Shown in pieces: positions 27,495 to 37,313 of a DNA stretch of 64,000 nucleotides. The position numbers and the translations under genes are program-made. The stretch spans positions 1,488,001-1,552,000 of the forward strand of contig NZ_SJPX01000001.1 of the NCBI RefSeq assembly GCF_007860175.1. Reading direction: 5' to 3'. The notes below the pieces were generated by a model that ran no database searches, was not told the origin of the DNA, and was given only the letters and a program-made list of their open reading frames with translations. Position 1 is the stretch's first letter. Each line of letters begins with the position of its first letter. Source of the DNA: Rubripirellula reticaptiva. GTDB taxonomy: Bacteria > Planctomycetota > Planctomycetia > Pirellulales > Pirellulaceae.

Positions 27495-27537
27495 AAAGCC
27501 TCGTTAGGATCAATCCCGGCGAGGCTTTTTTTGTTTT
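27495..27537 (+). terminator. Terminator of oxidoreductase gene
   Basis: A 9-bp stem AAAGCCTCG/CGAGGCTTT (27495-27503 with 27520-27528) is followed by TTTTTGTTTTT, 27 bp after the stop codon. Confidence 0.88.
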
Positions 27538-27596
27538 TGGGTAAGACGTGGATCACGGATGTTTTCGCTAACTGAAAACTCTGTCGCGGCCGGCCG

Positions 27597-30500
27597 CTAG
27601 CGTCGTTTGGCGGGGGGATGGTCGGTGGGTAGATGGGCTTTCAAGGGCGTCTTTCGTTTGGTGGCATCTTGGCGATCAATCCTAGAGTGTCCGTCGAGAG
27701 TGTTGGTTGAAAAATTGGCTTTGGGATCTTGTCCCATTTCGTCGGTATCACGGATCGGTTCGGATGGTTCCGAGCGCACGGGTTGGCCATTGGCATCAAG
27801 GCGTGGCTTAAAGAACTTGCCAAGCGGCCCCGCCAAAAGTGCTGGCAGCATCACGAGGTCACCAATCAACGCCGCGCCTAGCATCACCAGCATCAGGGTT
27901 CCGAAACGCTGAGTCGGCGTGAAAGTTGAAAGCGCGAACACGAACAACCCGAGTCCACCGACGAACGTGGTTTGCGTCATCGCAGGTCCAACGCGTCGGT
28001 AGGTTTCGATGATCGCTTCGACTCGCGACATGCCGCGGTCTAAGTTGTCCCGGAACCATGACAGGAAGTGAATGGTGTCGTCGACGGCGACACCCATCGC
28101 AACGGAGGCGGTCATCATCGTGCCGATATCAATTTCGATGTCGAAGTGGCACATCAGTCCAAACACCGTCAACACCGGAAACACGTTCGGGATCATCGCA
28201 ACGATTGCCGCCATCATTCCGTTGCCTAGATTGCGGCCTTTGAACCATCCGTACGGCGGTCGTCCGGGATTTAGCAGCATGGCCATCACGATCCAGATCA
28301 ACACGAACGCCATCGCGATCGAGTCGGCAAGGCTGACCAGCAACGTTCGCTGGGCCTTGTAGACCACCGGAATAACACCGGTGTAAATCACTTGGATCGG
28401 TCCCGATCCATCGATGTCCGGAATTTGGCCGGGGCCAAGGGTGGCGAATACGTTCTTCTGTTCGATCTCTGCTGCATTGATGAAATTCTTGGCACCCGCG
28501 AAATCTTCGGCGGTAAAGCCAGCACCGCCTAGCCAAACGATGGTGTCGTATTTGGCCAGCGTCTTCGCCCAGCGATCACTCGCGAGTAATTCTTGGGCGC
28601 TTGCAGGCGTGAAGTCATACCACTTGGGCGATTTGATTTTTTCACCGCCCAGCAGTTCGCCAAGCGTGGCCACGAACGTGTTGTGCGTCAGGATTTGAGA
28701 CCCGTCTTCGGTAACAAGCTCGGTGGCTTCCAGCGATTTCGGCTGGGTTGCTCCGATGATCAAGACCGGCGAACTGTTCTTGGAATCATTGCCGCTGGAT
28801 TGCGCCAGCTTTCGCATCAACTCGTCGCGAGTGTCGTAGGCTCGCAGCACCGGTTCTACTGCCGTGCGAAGCGTTGAAACAAAGTCGCCATAGTCGACAT
28901 CCGAAAGCGCAGCGACTCGCAAACTAATCCGCCATAGCTCGCTGCCGGCGTAATTGCCTTTCTTTTCGATCTTTAAATAGTCATTGTCGCGAAGTTCGTC
29001 GCCGGCGGCGAGCAATCGCTTTTTCATCAGGCTACGTTGGCTGCCGTAGCCATTGCCCGGTTCGGGCAGAGGCGGCAGGAGCGTGTCCGAACTGGTGGCT
29101 TGCCCGACAATGCCTCGGCCCGGTTCCCCGAGCGTTCGGTGAACCACGTGACGAATGCGCGAGACGGCTTCGACTCGTTGCAGCAGATCGAGTGGTTCGG
29201 TGGTTTGACCCGTTTTGACTGATGTCGAGGTTGGGTTTTCAGCTTGCACCGACGGCGGCATGCGAACCACCAACTCCATCGGCACGAGTTTGCCAAAGTT
29301 TTCTTCTAGCCAGGCATAGTCATGAATGATTCGCGAGTCGGGATCGAACAGCTTTAGCAATTGAACCGACGTCTTGATGTGCCGCATTCCGGCTGCGCAG
29401 CCAATTAGCAAGAACAAGCAACCGAACGCAACGATGGCGTGATGGCCTGTGATCCAGCGTCCAAAGCTAGCCCACCACTCGCTCAGTTGGCTTTCGGCAG
29501 CCAAGTCGTCGGAATCGTTCTGCTTGGCGTCCGACACCTCGGGTGCAAACGTTTGCAGTGCGGCGGGAAGGTACGAAAACAAAATCCCAATCGTCGCCAT
29601 GACACCGATGGCGGCGTACAGACCAAAGTTACTGATCGGCGCCAGATTGCTGGTCACGAGCGACACCAACCCGATCGCGGTCGTTAATGACGCGAGCGTG
29701 CACGGGATGATAGCGTGGCGAAGCGCGCGACCGGCCGCTCCCTTGGCGCCGCGTGATCGGACTTCGTCGCGATAGTAATTGACGACGTGGATCGCGCCGG
29801 AAAGCCCGAGCACATAGACCAGCGAGGGCATGCTAAGCAGGATTGCGTCGACCTTGCCGCCGGTCCACCACACCATCGCCATGCTTAGCATCGCCGCACT
29901 GCCGCCAACGATGAAGATCATCACTGTGATCTTGATGCTGCGGAAACAGAAGTACGACAGCAGGATGCCGACGAGGACACTGTATCCGACTAATCGAACC
30001 AGCGTCACGCTGCCCTCTTCGTCGATCGCCATGTTGTCGACTGGTGGGCCACCCATCCGCAGTGCCGGAGCGCCGCCAACCGACTCGGGCGGCGCCCGGT
30101 TAAAAGGCGGCGGCGCCAATGATGGTGGCAACGCCGGAGTTAGCCCTGAATCGGCGGCCAACTGCAATAGTCGCCCACGCGGTTGACCCAAGACGCCTCG
30201 TCCAATTGCATAAACGAGGTTGTCTTTCGCCAAGTCTGTTAGTGTCACCAGCACGCAGGTCAGTCGGTGCGGTGGTTCGACGTCGGCTGCGTCCCAAACC
30301 GCGTACCAAGCTTTGGTTTGGTCGTCTTCGGGTGCCTGGGTCAGTTCGCCGATCGAGCCATCATGAAAACTGTCCAGATGAGCCTGCAGCGTTGCAGCGA
30401 CGATCACGTCAAATTCATCGGTCAGTTCATCTCGACGTTTTTCCGGCAACGCATCGCGGAACGCTTGCGGTGTCCAGTCAAATTGCGGTGGGACGGCGGG

Positions 30501-31319
30501 CGCAAACAGCGTGCCGGTCAACCGCTGGGTCGCTAGCCGCTTGGCAACTTTGCTGCGGTTTTCTTTGTCGGTCAGGTCGATCGGCCACAGCGGACCGCCT
30601 TCGCTTGCCAGTTCGGCGACAATCGAATCGCCGGTCTGAACGGAATGAAATAGCGACGCCGTCAACAGCGACATGTCGCTGTAGAAAGGGTTGGCAATGC
30701 GTTGCCCCGGAGCATCCCCGGGTTCTTTGCCGAATGCGGTCACGAAGGTTCCATCAAGCTCGTATACGCCCCGCGCGCGTCGAATCGATCGTACCAGCGA
30801 GGCTGGCCCGTTCATCGATTCTTCCCATCGGTAAAGGCTGCCGTCGGGCGTGACGTAGTACCATTCGCCGGCTGGTGTGGTGAGCCATTTTTCGTTTTGG
30901 CCGCCCCAGTTCAAATGGTCGCTTCCGGCTTGCAAAAGGCCTAATTCGTTGCCGACCTTTTTGGCTCGGCGATAGGTTTCGGCCAGTTCGGCGGGGTAGT
31001 CAGCCGACGGGTCGTAATTGTCGGCTTCATGCTTCAGTTTGCTGGCAAGCAAGGTCAGTCGCTGGTCGTCAACATTGCAGCCTTCCCAAGTCGCCAAGAC
31101 AAAGCTCTCGCCAGCAAAGTGGTCGGCGAACCATTCCAGTTCGGCAGTCTCGGTGAAATCGCTCGGCAACCAATCTTTGACGTTGTTTTCTTTTTCGTTC
31201 AGACTCAATCTGGCCGCGCGAAACGATGCTGGCAGACAGAAAAAGAACGCCAATAGAATCAGCAGCGCATAAGGAATCCCCAGCGGTCCACGTCGCTCTA
31301 GTAGGGAAGGCTTGTTCAT
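27597..31319 (-). CDS. MMPL/RND-superfamily transporter
   Basis: 1240 residues from the ATG at 31319; a TTG five codons upstream is less likely. It has an N-terminal membrane helix (IPYALLILLAFFFCLPASF), a large extracytoplasmic domain (about 45-440), and a membrane bundle VRLVGYSVLVGILLSYFCF to LFSYLPAAL. A second soluble domain is followed by a second bundle with VAMGVAVDDTIHFLSWFRD, typical of RND permeases. Members use the proton gradient to export lipids, hopanoids or other hydrophobic compounds. The C-terminal 60 residues are charged and cytoplasmic. The gene lies 216 bp after the BatA-like gene on the same strand. The cargo is unknown. Confidence 0.9.
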   Translation of the reverse strand: MNKPSLLERRGPLGIPYALLILLAFFFCLPASFRAARLSLNEKENNVKDWLPSDFTETAELEWFADHFAGESFVLATWEGCNVDDQRLTLLASKLKHEADNYDPSADYPAELAETYRRAKKVGNELGLLQAGSDHLNWGGQNEKWLTTPAGEWYYVTPDGSLYRWEESMNGPASLVRSIRRARGVYELDGTFVTAFGKEPGDAPGQRIANPFYSDMSLLTASLFHSVQTGDSIVAELASEGGPLWPIDLTDKENRSKVAKRLATQRLTGTLFAPAVPPQFDWTPQAFRDALPEKRRDELTDEFDVIVAATLQAHLDSFHDGSIGELTQAPEDDQTKAWYAVWDAADVEPPHRLTCVLVTLTDLAKDNLVYAIGRGVLGQPRGRLLQLAADSGLTPALPPSLAPPPFNRAPPESVGGAPALRMGGPPVDNMAIDEEGSVTLVRLVGYSVLVGILLSYFCFRSIKITVMIFIVGGSAAMLSMAMVWWTGGKVDAILLSMPSLVYVLGLSGAIHVVNYYRDEVRSRGAKGAAGRALRHAIIPCTLASLTTAIGLVSLVTSNLAPISNFGLYAAIGVMATIGILFSYLPAALQTFAPEVSDAKQNDSDDLAAESQLSEWWASFGRWITGHHAIVAFGCLFLLIGCAAGMRHIKTSVQLLKLFDPDSRIIHDYAWLEENFGKLVPMELVVRMPPSVQAENPTSTSVKTGQTTEPLDLLQRVEAVSRIRHVVHRTLGEPGRGIVGQATSSDTLLPPLPEPGNGYGSQRSLMKKRLLAAGDELRDNDYLKIEKKGNYAGSELWRISLRVAALSDVDYGDFVSTLRTAVEPVLRAYDTRDELMRKLAQSSGNDSKNSSPVLIIGATQPKSLEATELVTEDGSQILTHNTFVATLGELLGGEKIKSPKWYDFTPASAQELLASDRWAKTLAKYDTIVWLGGAGFTAEDFAGAKNFINAAEIEQKNVFATLGPGQIPDIDGSGPIQVIYTGVIPVVYKAQRTLLVSLADSIAMAFVLIWIVMAMLLNPGRPPYGWFKGRNLGNGMMAAIVAMIPNVFPVLTVFGLMCHFDIEIDIGTMMTASVAMGVAVDDTIHFLSWFRDNLDRGMSRVEAIIETYRRVGPAMTQTTFVGGLGLFVFALSTFTPTQRFGTLMLVMLGAALIGDLVMLPALLAGPLGKFFKPRLDANGQPVRSEPSEPIRDTDEMGQDPKANFSTNTLDGHSRIDRQDATKRKTPLKAHLPTDHPPAKRR

Positions 31320-31535
31320 AGGGGGATCTATCAAGTCGGCTTGTGATACACGTCGGCCAAGCGAATGGGGCCAGTGGTTGGGTGGACGGCGATGGTCGAT
31401 TCAATTGCCGGTCGCCTAAATTACCGGTCGCTACGTCAGTGGTCTACTTCAATCGGGCTTAATCCGGTCATTGGTGACGATCCGATCGCGTCCGATGTAC
31501 CAATTGTTCCGGTAGCGTTCAGTTTGAGTGTTGCG

Positions 31536-33977
31536 TCAGGTGCGGTGTCGGTAAAAACGATTGCTCAGGATCTGTTCCAGCAAAAAAACGATCAATGCCA
31601 GCAGCATCGCTGGGGATTGCAGCGATACCCGAGCATTTGCCGCATTGCCGGATAATTCGATTCTCTTCGGTTGGGTGGTGATCTTGTAGCCCTGTGGGCC
31701 GAAAATGGTGTCGAGGCGGGATTCGTCGATTCGCCCATCGGTGATCGCCTCGGCCGGCAAATTGGCCGAGAATCCTAGTCCTATTTCCGCTCCACGCAGC
31801 CAATACGTTCCCGCGCGGGGCGTTTCGCTGACGACGACCTGCGATGCGAGCGGCGAGACTTCGATTGGAATCGGCGAGGCTCCGCTGGGCGGAAATAGCT
31901 GTAACCGAGTTGAATCGTCTGCTGCGACTGTTGCTGACCGCGACGCATCGCTCGCCGCATTATCGGTGGTTCTCGTTTCGTGCCATCGAATCGTTGTTGG
32001 GCGGCCGACCAAGCTGGTTGCGTTCCAGTCGCTGCGGTCGGACAAATACTCGACGCACTGCCGAACCAGCAACCAGGCTGGCCACGGGTCGGACGCAAAC
32101 AGATCGTTCCAGGACCGAGTCGTTTTGACCAGTGCTGGAATTGGCGTCGTCATCACCAGGACTCGGCCCTTGGATTTCGTTGCGGCCGCATCGTCAGGTT
32201 GAATCGTTCGTTCAAATAACGCCGGGTGGTCGGTATTGGAATACTGGATCAAGGTTTGATCGTTCGGCAATAAATCGACCTGCCAGTATTGTCGTATTCG
32301 AAAATCGCTCCACGGCGTGTCGGTGGCAACCACGTCGGTGACGGTGCTGGACGCCGAGGTCACTTGCATGAACGCGCCTGGATCTGGTACCCGCCAGCGA
32401 CGGACCAAGTTGCCAGCGATGGCTGATGCTGTTGCGTCGTTGCCAGCGCCTGGACCGAGTGCCACTAGCACTCCGCCACCACCACGGGCATAGTCGATGA
32501 TCACATTGCTGGTCAGCACGTTGGCAACCGGATCGAGCACGACGACCACGTCGTATTCGCTTAGATCAGCGGCTTCCAAATCGGGTGATCCGATCCGTTC
32601 GATTTGAAACTTGTCACTGTTCTCGCTCGCGATCACACGTCCAATCGCTTCGGCTTCGTCGACGTCATCGCTAATGATCAAGACTCGTGATGGCGGCAAG
32701 ACCGACAATGAAAAGTAGCGGACGTCATCCAGCGGCATCGCATCGTCGCCAGACAAGCGAATTCGCCCGTGATGCGTGCCGATGGGCAGGCTGGGAATCG
32801 TCATTAGCAAATCGCTGGAACCACCCGGCTCAATCGTCGCGCTGGTGCGGTCGACGCTGCGCACCGCCGGATAGACAACGACGCCGTCGCGAATGACCGG
32901 CAACGACGGATCGGATTCGAACATTTCTAGGTCGACAGCAACTGATCGCGGCGTGCTTGCCGATTTCGAATCGTCGGTTCTGTTGTTGGCTTCTGTTTCG
33001 ACTCCGTAAATCGAATAGCTCAAAGTCGTTGAGATCGGCGTCGGCACGCCGCTCGCAGGCGTCGCGTCGGCCAAGCGGGGAATCGACAGCGAGCGATTGG
33101 ATCCTTTCATTGGCCCCAAGTCAAAGATCGACAATCCGATGGGTGAGTCTTGCCCAAGCACGTCGATCAGCCCCGATTCGGACAGCGATTCATCCCAAGT
33201 CGCGTCGGAAAGATCGGTGATCAACAGGATTTGGCGGCTCTCGAGATCGCTCGTTCGCAGCAGCCGAGCCGCCGCATCGATTCGCGACGCCAACGGTCCG
33301 ACGACTTGCCGCGGTTCAACTTGTTCGATTTGTGAAATCGCACCACCGATGTCCATCGAGAACGCTGCGGGGGCCATCGATCGATCGATCACCGCGATTC
33401 GGCTGGTTGGCGGCAACCGCGACGCGATCTCTACCGCGATCCCCCGCATCCGCTCGATCCGCGGGCCTTCGGCGTCACGCCACGCGGACGTCGGCGAGTT
33501 GTCCATCACGATGGCAAAGGCAAGTGGCTCGTTCGATTCAACTGAAACCGCGGGGCCAGACGCGTACGTGTACGCACCCCAGATTCCGGCCACGACGATT
33601 GCTGCCAACGCTCCGCCGGCCAATCCCATCGACACATTTTTGGATTGGCCATTTACGATCGCGACTGATGCCATCGCTAATAACGCCACGCCCAACGCAA
33701 CGACCAAGGCGATGGTTAGCCAAGTCAATGACATCGATTGGTGGATTGCCGGCCGAGCCAACGCGACCGCGAGCGCGGCGATCGCTGCGATTCGCATGGC
33801 CAGTAACCACCACCGCCTGACTTTCAACTTGCTGCGGTTGGTTTCCAGTCGCTTGGTCAGAAACGCGATCGATGGAAAAACGACCTTGCGAGGTTCACGA
33901 CGCGCGATCAGGTGCAGCACGATCGGAATGATCGCGGCCAGCGTGCCGAAAACTAAGGTGGCGTTGAGGAACGTCAA
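31536..33977 (-). CDS. BatA-domain membrane protein with von Willebrand-like region
   Basis: 813 residues from a TTG start that places the N-terminus exactly on the family pattern MTFLNATLVFGTLAAIIPIVLHLIARR. This is the BatA N-terminal two-helix domain, with a second helix near 60-80 (WWLLAMRIAAIAALAVALA). Another hydrophobic stretch lies at 88-140. The periplasmic part has a VWA-like start (FAIVMDNSPTSAWRD; ILLITDLSDATWDE), with the MIDAS-type DxSxS reduced to DNSPTS, and a region VLIISDDVDEAEAIGRVI like a class I glutamine-amidotransferase-like fold. A C-terminal helix (LLALIVFLLEQIL) anchors it. Bat proteins occur in aerotolerance-type operons with MoxR ATPases, but no moxR is visible in this window. 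The function is unknown. Confidence 0.85.
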   Translation of the reverse strand: MTFLNATLVFGTLAAIIPIVLHLIARREPRKVVFPSIAFLTKRLETNRSKLKVRRWWLLAMRIAAIAALAVALARPAIHQSMSLTWLTIALVVALGVALLAMASVAIVNGQSKNVSMGLAGGALAAIVVAGIWGAYTYASGPAVSVESNEPLAFAIVMDNSPTSAWRDAEGPRIERMRGIAVEIASRLPPTSRIAVIDRSMAPAAFSMDIGGAISQIEQVEPRQVVGPLASRIDAAARLLRTSDLESRQILLITDLSDATWDESLSESGLIDVLGQDSPIGLSIFDLGPMKGSNRSLSIPRLADATPASGVPTPISTTLSYSIYGVETEANNRTDDSKSASTPRSVAVDLEMFESDPSLPVIRDGVVVYPAVRSVDRTSATIEPGGSSDLLMTIPSLPIGTHHGRIRLSGDDAMPLDDVRYFSLSVLPPSRVLIISDDVDEAEAIGRVIASENSDKFQIERIGSPDLEAADLSEYDVVVVLDPVANVLTSNVIIDYARGGGGVLVALGPGAGNDATASAIAGNLVRRWRVPDPGAFMQVTSASSTVTDVVATDTPWSDFRIRQYWQVDLLPNDQTLIQYSNTDHPALFERTIQPDDAAATKSKGRVLVMTTPIPALVKTTRSWNDLFASDPWPAWLLVRQCVEYLSDRSDWNATSLVGRPTTIRWHETRTTDNAASDASRSATVAADDSTRLQLFPPSGASPIPIEVSPLASQVVVSETPRAGTYWLRGAEIGLGFSANLPAEAITDGRIDESRLDTIFGPQGYKITTQPKRIELSGNAANARVSLQSPAMLLALIVFLLEQILSNRFYRHRT

Positions 33978-34180
33978 GACGGATTCGCGGGAAACGGTGA
34001 ATAGGCGGAAGCACGGATGGCCCGCGTCGAGCCATATTCTACCCGATGTCGGTATTTGCCGAATCGGCGGTTAAGCAAATCGCCCGAGGTCAGGTTCGTT
34101 CTGGCGACGTCCTTCTCGACAATCAAAGGATGTTAAGATGGACAGTTCACGCCTCCAAACCATTTCACCGGAGTTCTCTG

Positions 34181-35113
34181 ATGTCACGTCCGATCAGCAA
34201 AGTGGCACCTGGGTGGTGGGACTACACGACCCTCGACGAATCGTTGCTTGCCGATGCCGCCAAGTTGACCGCCGAAGACGTGGCCCAACTTTCGCGGCCT
34301 GGGTTCTCGGTTCGCGTCATCGACACGGCCGAAGAGTTCTATCTTGCCGAGGCGCTCGAATACATAAACGCTTGGCGACGTTCAACCGCCGATCGGCCGA
34401 CCGGAATTTGCGGCCCGATCGGTCCCACCGAGCAGTTGCCGTTGGTGGCTCGTTTGGTCAACGAACTTGAAATCGACATTCGCGACGCTCATTTTTGGGG
34501 CATGGATGAATGGGTCGACGAGATTGGCAAACCGGTCCCGGCGGAACACCCGCTTAGCTTTGCAAAAGCGGATATGCAAATGTGTTTCGACAAAATTCAT
34601 CCTCGCCTGTGTATGCCAAAATCGCACCTGCATTTTCCGACGGGTGATTTGGACGCCTATTCAAAAAGCTTTGACCAGATTGATTGTTTGGTGATGCAGG
34701 GCGGTCAAGGCGAAGTCAAACACTGGGCGTTCAACGATCCGCCGAAACGTGAAGGCGATTTCGTCGATGCGCCTCCATCCGCCGCTGAGTATCGTGAACT
34801 TGCCGCTCGCGTCACCGACCTGCACCCGATGACGATCATTCAGAATGCAAGAACCAGTGGCGGTGGCCAGGTCGCGCTGGTGCCGACCCAGGCGGCGACG
34901 GTGGGACCTGTCGAAACGTGGAAATCAAAACGCGTTTCAATCTGGCACGGTGGTCAGCACGACAACCCGTTTGGCATCCGTTTAACGTCGCTGATGATTT
35001 CCAAAGGGATCGCCGATTCATCCGTGCCGATGTCGTTGCTGGCCGATCATGGGGATGTCCAGTTCACGTTTTTGCGATCCGGTATCGGTGTTTGCGAAAC
35101 CGAGATGCATTGA
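34181..35113 (+). CDS. Glucosamine-6-phosphate deaminase/isomerase-like protein (NagB family)
   Basis: 310 residues from the ATG at 34181, which has CCGGAG seven bases upstream; the longer open frame to 34046 lacks support. It resembles the NagB/6-phosphogluconolactonase fold: [51 protein letters not shown] (the family's GxGxxGHxAFNEP in altered form), [18 protein letters not shown] and [21 protein letters not shown]. Canonical NagB has GIGEDGHIAFNEP; here the loop reads [15 protein letters not shown], so substrate or activity may differ. It is likely cytoplasmic, acting on an amino sugar phosphate or related sugar phosphate. It is divergent from the BatA-like gene with about 200 bp between. 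Confidence 0.85.
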   Translation: MSRPISKVAPGWWDYTTLDESLLADAAKLTAEDVAQLSRPGFSVRVIDTAEEFYLAEALEYINAWRRSTADRPTGICGPIGPTEQLPLVARLVNELEIDIRDAHFWGMDEWVDEIGKPVPAEHPLSFAKADMQMCFDKIHPRLCMPKSHLHFPTGDLDAYSKSFDQIDCLVMQGGQGEVKHWAFNDPPKREGDFVDAPPSAAEYRELAARVTDLHPMTIIQNARTSGGGQVALVPTQAATVGPVETWKSKRVSIWHGGQHDNPFGIRLTSLMISKGIADSSVPMSLLADHGDVQFTFLRSGIGVCETEMH

Positions 35114-35171
35114 TCCGGCGCCCGCAATGTGGGCGGTTTGGATTTGGCTGGACCCGTTCCGCGTGATTTCG

Positions 35172-36113
35172 TTACGCGTGTCGTCCGGTGTAGCGAAGTG
35201 CCCGTTTGATCGCCGCCTGGGCTTCATCGGCGTCGACTTCGATCGCGACTTCCATGTTCATCGGCCACTCGGGGCGAAGTCGTTGGTCAAAGACGGTTAC
35301 GCCTCGAGTCAATTCGCCCTTCGTTTCGACTCGGCCGGCCATGCCTTCCCATTGGAATAAGTCCGGTTCGACGATGCTCAATAGAGTCGTCGCGTCATAG
35401 AGCGGGATCAGTTCGCGGCCGAGTTTTTGGTGGGCCGTGCGGAACGCGAATGGCAGCAGTTTGTGCAGTAACTGGCCCGCTTTGGTCGACTTGTCGGGCA
35501 AATGTTCCAGCAGGTCGACACCAAACAAGACTTCTTCGGTCACGTCGAGCGGCACTAAACTTTTCGTGGTCGCCGATGCAAAGACTTCCTCGGCACTGCC
35601 TGGATCGAAAAACATATTTCGTTCGGCCACCGGTGTCGCGTTGCCCGGATAGCCCACCGATCCGCCGCTGATGACGACGTTATTGATCATGGGGATGACC
35701 GACGGATCGCGGCGGCACAGACGAGCCAAGTTGGTCAGCGGCCCCAGGCAGACCAGCGTCACTTCGTCGGGATATTGGTTTACCAGTTCGCAGATGATCT
35801 TCTCGCTCGGCGTCGGGTTTTGGCGGCTCGGGACGTCGAATCGACAATCCCCCAGCCCGTCCGGCCCGTTCAGGTGGCTATCGTCCGAGACCGGAGCATC
35901 CGACGGCGGCGTCGCCATCCCAATCCTAGGGTAGCGAGCGGGGTCGAGTTGGTTGACGATGGAAGTGACGTTGCGGGTGGCCTGTTCGGCGTCGACCGTG
36001 CCGGCGGTCGCCGTGATCGCCAAGACGTCCAAACGCGGGTCAAATAGGGCGATGGCGATCGCAATGGCGTCGTCAATTCCTGGGTCACAATCGATGATAA
36101 TCTTGCGGTTCAT
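35172..36113 (-). CDS. Nucleoside hydrolase (inosine/uridine-preferring family)
   Basis: 313 residues from the ATG at 36113; a TTG two codons earlier is possible. The N-terminus IIIDCDPGIDDAIAIAIAL is the DxDxxxDD calcium site of nucleoside hydrolases. EVTLVCLGPLTNLARLC and NNVVISGGSVGYPGNATPVAERNMFFDPGSAEEVF complete the family pattern (a second Asp in NMFFDPGSA). PLYDATTLLSIVEPDLF is the C-terminal Asp region. It cleaves the N-glycosidic bond of ribonucleosides for salvage in the cytoplasm; base preference cannot be read. It is convergent with the NagB-like gene and divergent from trpD. Confidence 0.92.
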   Translation of the reverse strand: MNRKIIIDCDPGIDDAIAIAIALFDPRLDVLAITATAGTVDAEQATRNVTSIVNQLDPARYPRIGMATPPSDAPVSDDSHLNGPDGLGDCRFDVPSRQNPTPSEKIICELVNQYPDEVTLVCLGPLTNLARLCRRDPSVIPMINNVVISGGSVGYPGNATPVAERNMFFDPGSAEEVFASATTKSLVPLDVTEEVLFGVDLLEHLPDKSTKAGQLLHKLLPFAFRTAHQKLGRELIPLYDATTLLSIVEPDLFQWEGMAGRVETKGELTRGVTVFDQRLRPEWPMNMEVAIEVDADEAQAAIKRALRYTGRHA

Positions 36114-36234
36114 TTGCAAAGTTTAGAATTATCGAGTTGTTTGAGCGACCCCGAATCTTTTTGACGCAAAAAACTAATTCGAAAAGCCTGCTGCGGTCTT
36201 TTGTCTTCCCTTCCTTTCGCCCCAGTGTTCGCCG

Positions 36235-37254
36235 ATGCCTTCTCGTTCAATTCCTGCATTTCAGGCCGCCATCCGACAAGCCACCAGCGGTCAGGATTTG
36301 TCCATTGACCAGACCAGCGAGTTGATTGACGCGATGTTGCGGGGCGAAGCCAGTGAAGATGTCGTTGGCGAGTTGCTGTTGGCGCTGCGGGCAAAGGGGG
36401 AATCGGTTACCGAATTGGTCGGTGCCGCCCAAGCAATGCGGCGTCACATGACCAGGATTCCTCACCATCACGAGCTCCTGCTGGATACCTGCGGTACCGG
36501 CGGCAGCGGCAGCGGAACGTTCAATATCAGCACGGCGGTCGCGATCGTCGCATCGGCCTGTGGCGTAGCGGTCGCCAAGCACGGCAATCGCAAAGCAACC
36601 AGTCTGAGCGGTTCGGCGGATGTGCTGGAACAGCTAGGCGTTCGCATCGAATCCGATGCCCAAGGCGTTGCCGAGCGACTCGATTCGATCGGCATCTGTT
36701 TTTGCTTCGCCGCCAAATTGCATCCGGCGATGAAGCATGTCGTTGGTGTGCGCCGAAAGCTGGGCGTCAAAACGCTGTTCAACTTGTTGGGACCGCTTTG
36801 CAATCCCGCCGGTGCAACGCACCAATTGCTGGGCACTTCATCGACCGACGCGCAAGCGAAGGTCGCCGCTGCGATTGAACAGCTGGGAACGACACGCTCG
36901 TTCGTGATCCATGCGTCGGACGGTCAGGACGAAGTTTCCCTCGACGGAAATACGACCGCGATTGAAGTGACGCCCGCGGGACAGTCCACATTACAGTGGT
37001 CACCTGCCGATTTTGGGCTATCGCCGGCGACCGCAGCTTCGCTCTCTGCCGCTGATCCTGTCGAAAGCGCGGCAATCATCCAACACATCTTCGCTGGAAA
37101 GCCTGGTGCGCCTCGCGACACGGTGCTGGCCGGAACAGCGGCGGCGCTGTTGTTGGTCGGCAAGGTTTCAAACATCGGCCAAGGAGTCACGCAAGCGGCC
37201 GAAGCGATCGACGCCGGCTTGGCAAAAACGAAGCTAGCGGAACTTCGTGGCTAA
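36235..37254 (+). CDS. trpD: Anthranilate phosphoribosyltransferase
   Basis: 339 residues, full length. Motifs: LLDTCGTGGSGSGTFNIST (about 82-100, PRPP-binding), VAKHGNRKATSLSGSADVLEQLG (about 112-134), FCFAAKLHPAMKHV, RKLGVKTLFNLLGPLCNPA and SDGQDEVSLDG. It transfers the phosphoribosyl group of PRPP to anthranilate in tryptophan synthesis. No other trp gene is adjacent. A short tandem duplication lies just downstream at 37281-37308. Confidence 0.95.
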   Translation: MPSRSIPAFQAAIRQATSGQDLSIDQTSELIDAMLRGEASEDVVGELLLALRAKGESVTELVGAAQAMRRHMTRIPHHHELLLDTCGTGGSGSGTFNISTAVAIVASACGVAVAKHGNRKATSLSGSADVLEQLGVRIESDAQGVAERLDSIGICFCFAAKLHPAMKHVVGVRRKLGVKTLFNLLGPLCNPAGATHQLLGTSSTDAQAKVAAAIEQLGTTRSFVIHASDGQDEVSLDGNTTAIEVTPAGQSTLQWSPADFGLSPATAASLSAADPVESAAIIQHIFAGKPGAPRDTVLAGTAAALLLVGKVSNIGQGVTQAAEAIDAGLAKTKLAELRG

Positions 37255-37280
37255 AGGTTTAGCAATCACGGATTGTTCCC

Positions 37281-37308
37281 GCCCTTTGATTCCGGCCCTT
37301 TGATTGCG
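37281..37308. repeat. 14-bp tandem duplication between trpD and the HerA-like gene
   Basis: GCCCTTTGATTCCG and GCCCTTTGATTGCG lie head to tail with one difference, in the 59-bp gap between two convergent genes. It is not a clear terminator. Confidence 0.7.
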
Positions 37309-37313
37309 GCACT

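Noticed and set aside
30119-30853. 244-codon plus-strand open frame
   Set aside because: A shadow of the MMPL transporter gene; Arg-rich composition typical of a wrong frame.
31536-33977. Complete MoxR/Bat aerotolerance operon
   Set aside because: Only the BatA-like gene is present; no MoxR ATPase or BatB/C/D gene lies next to it.
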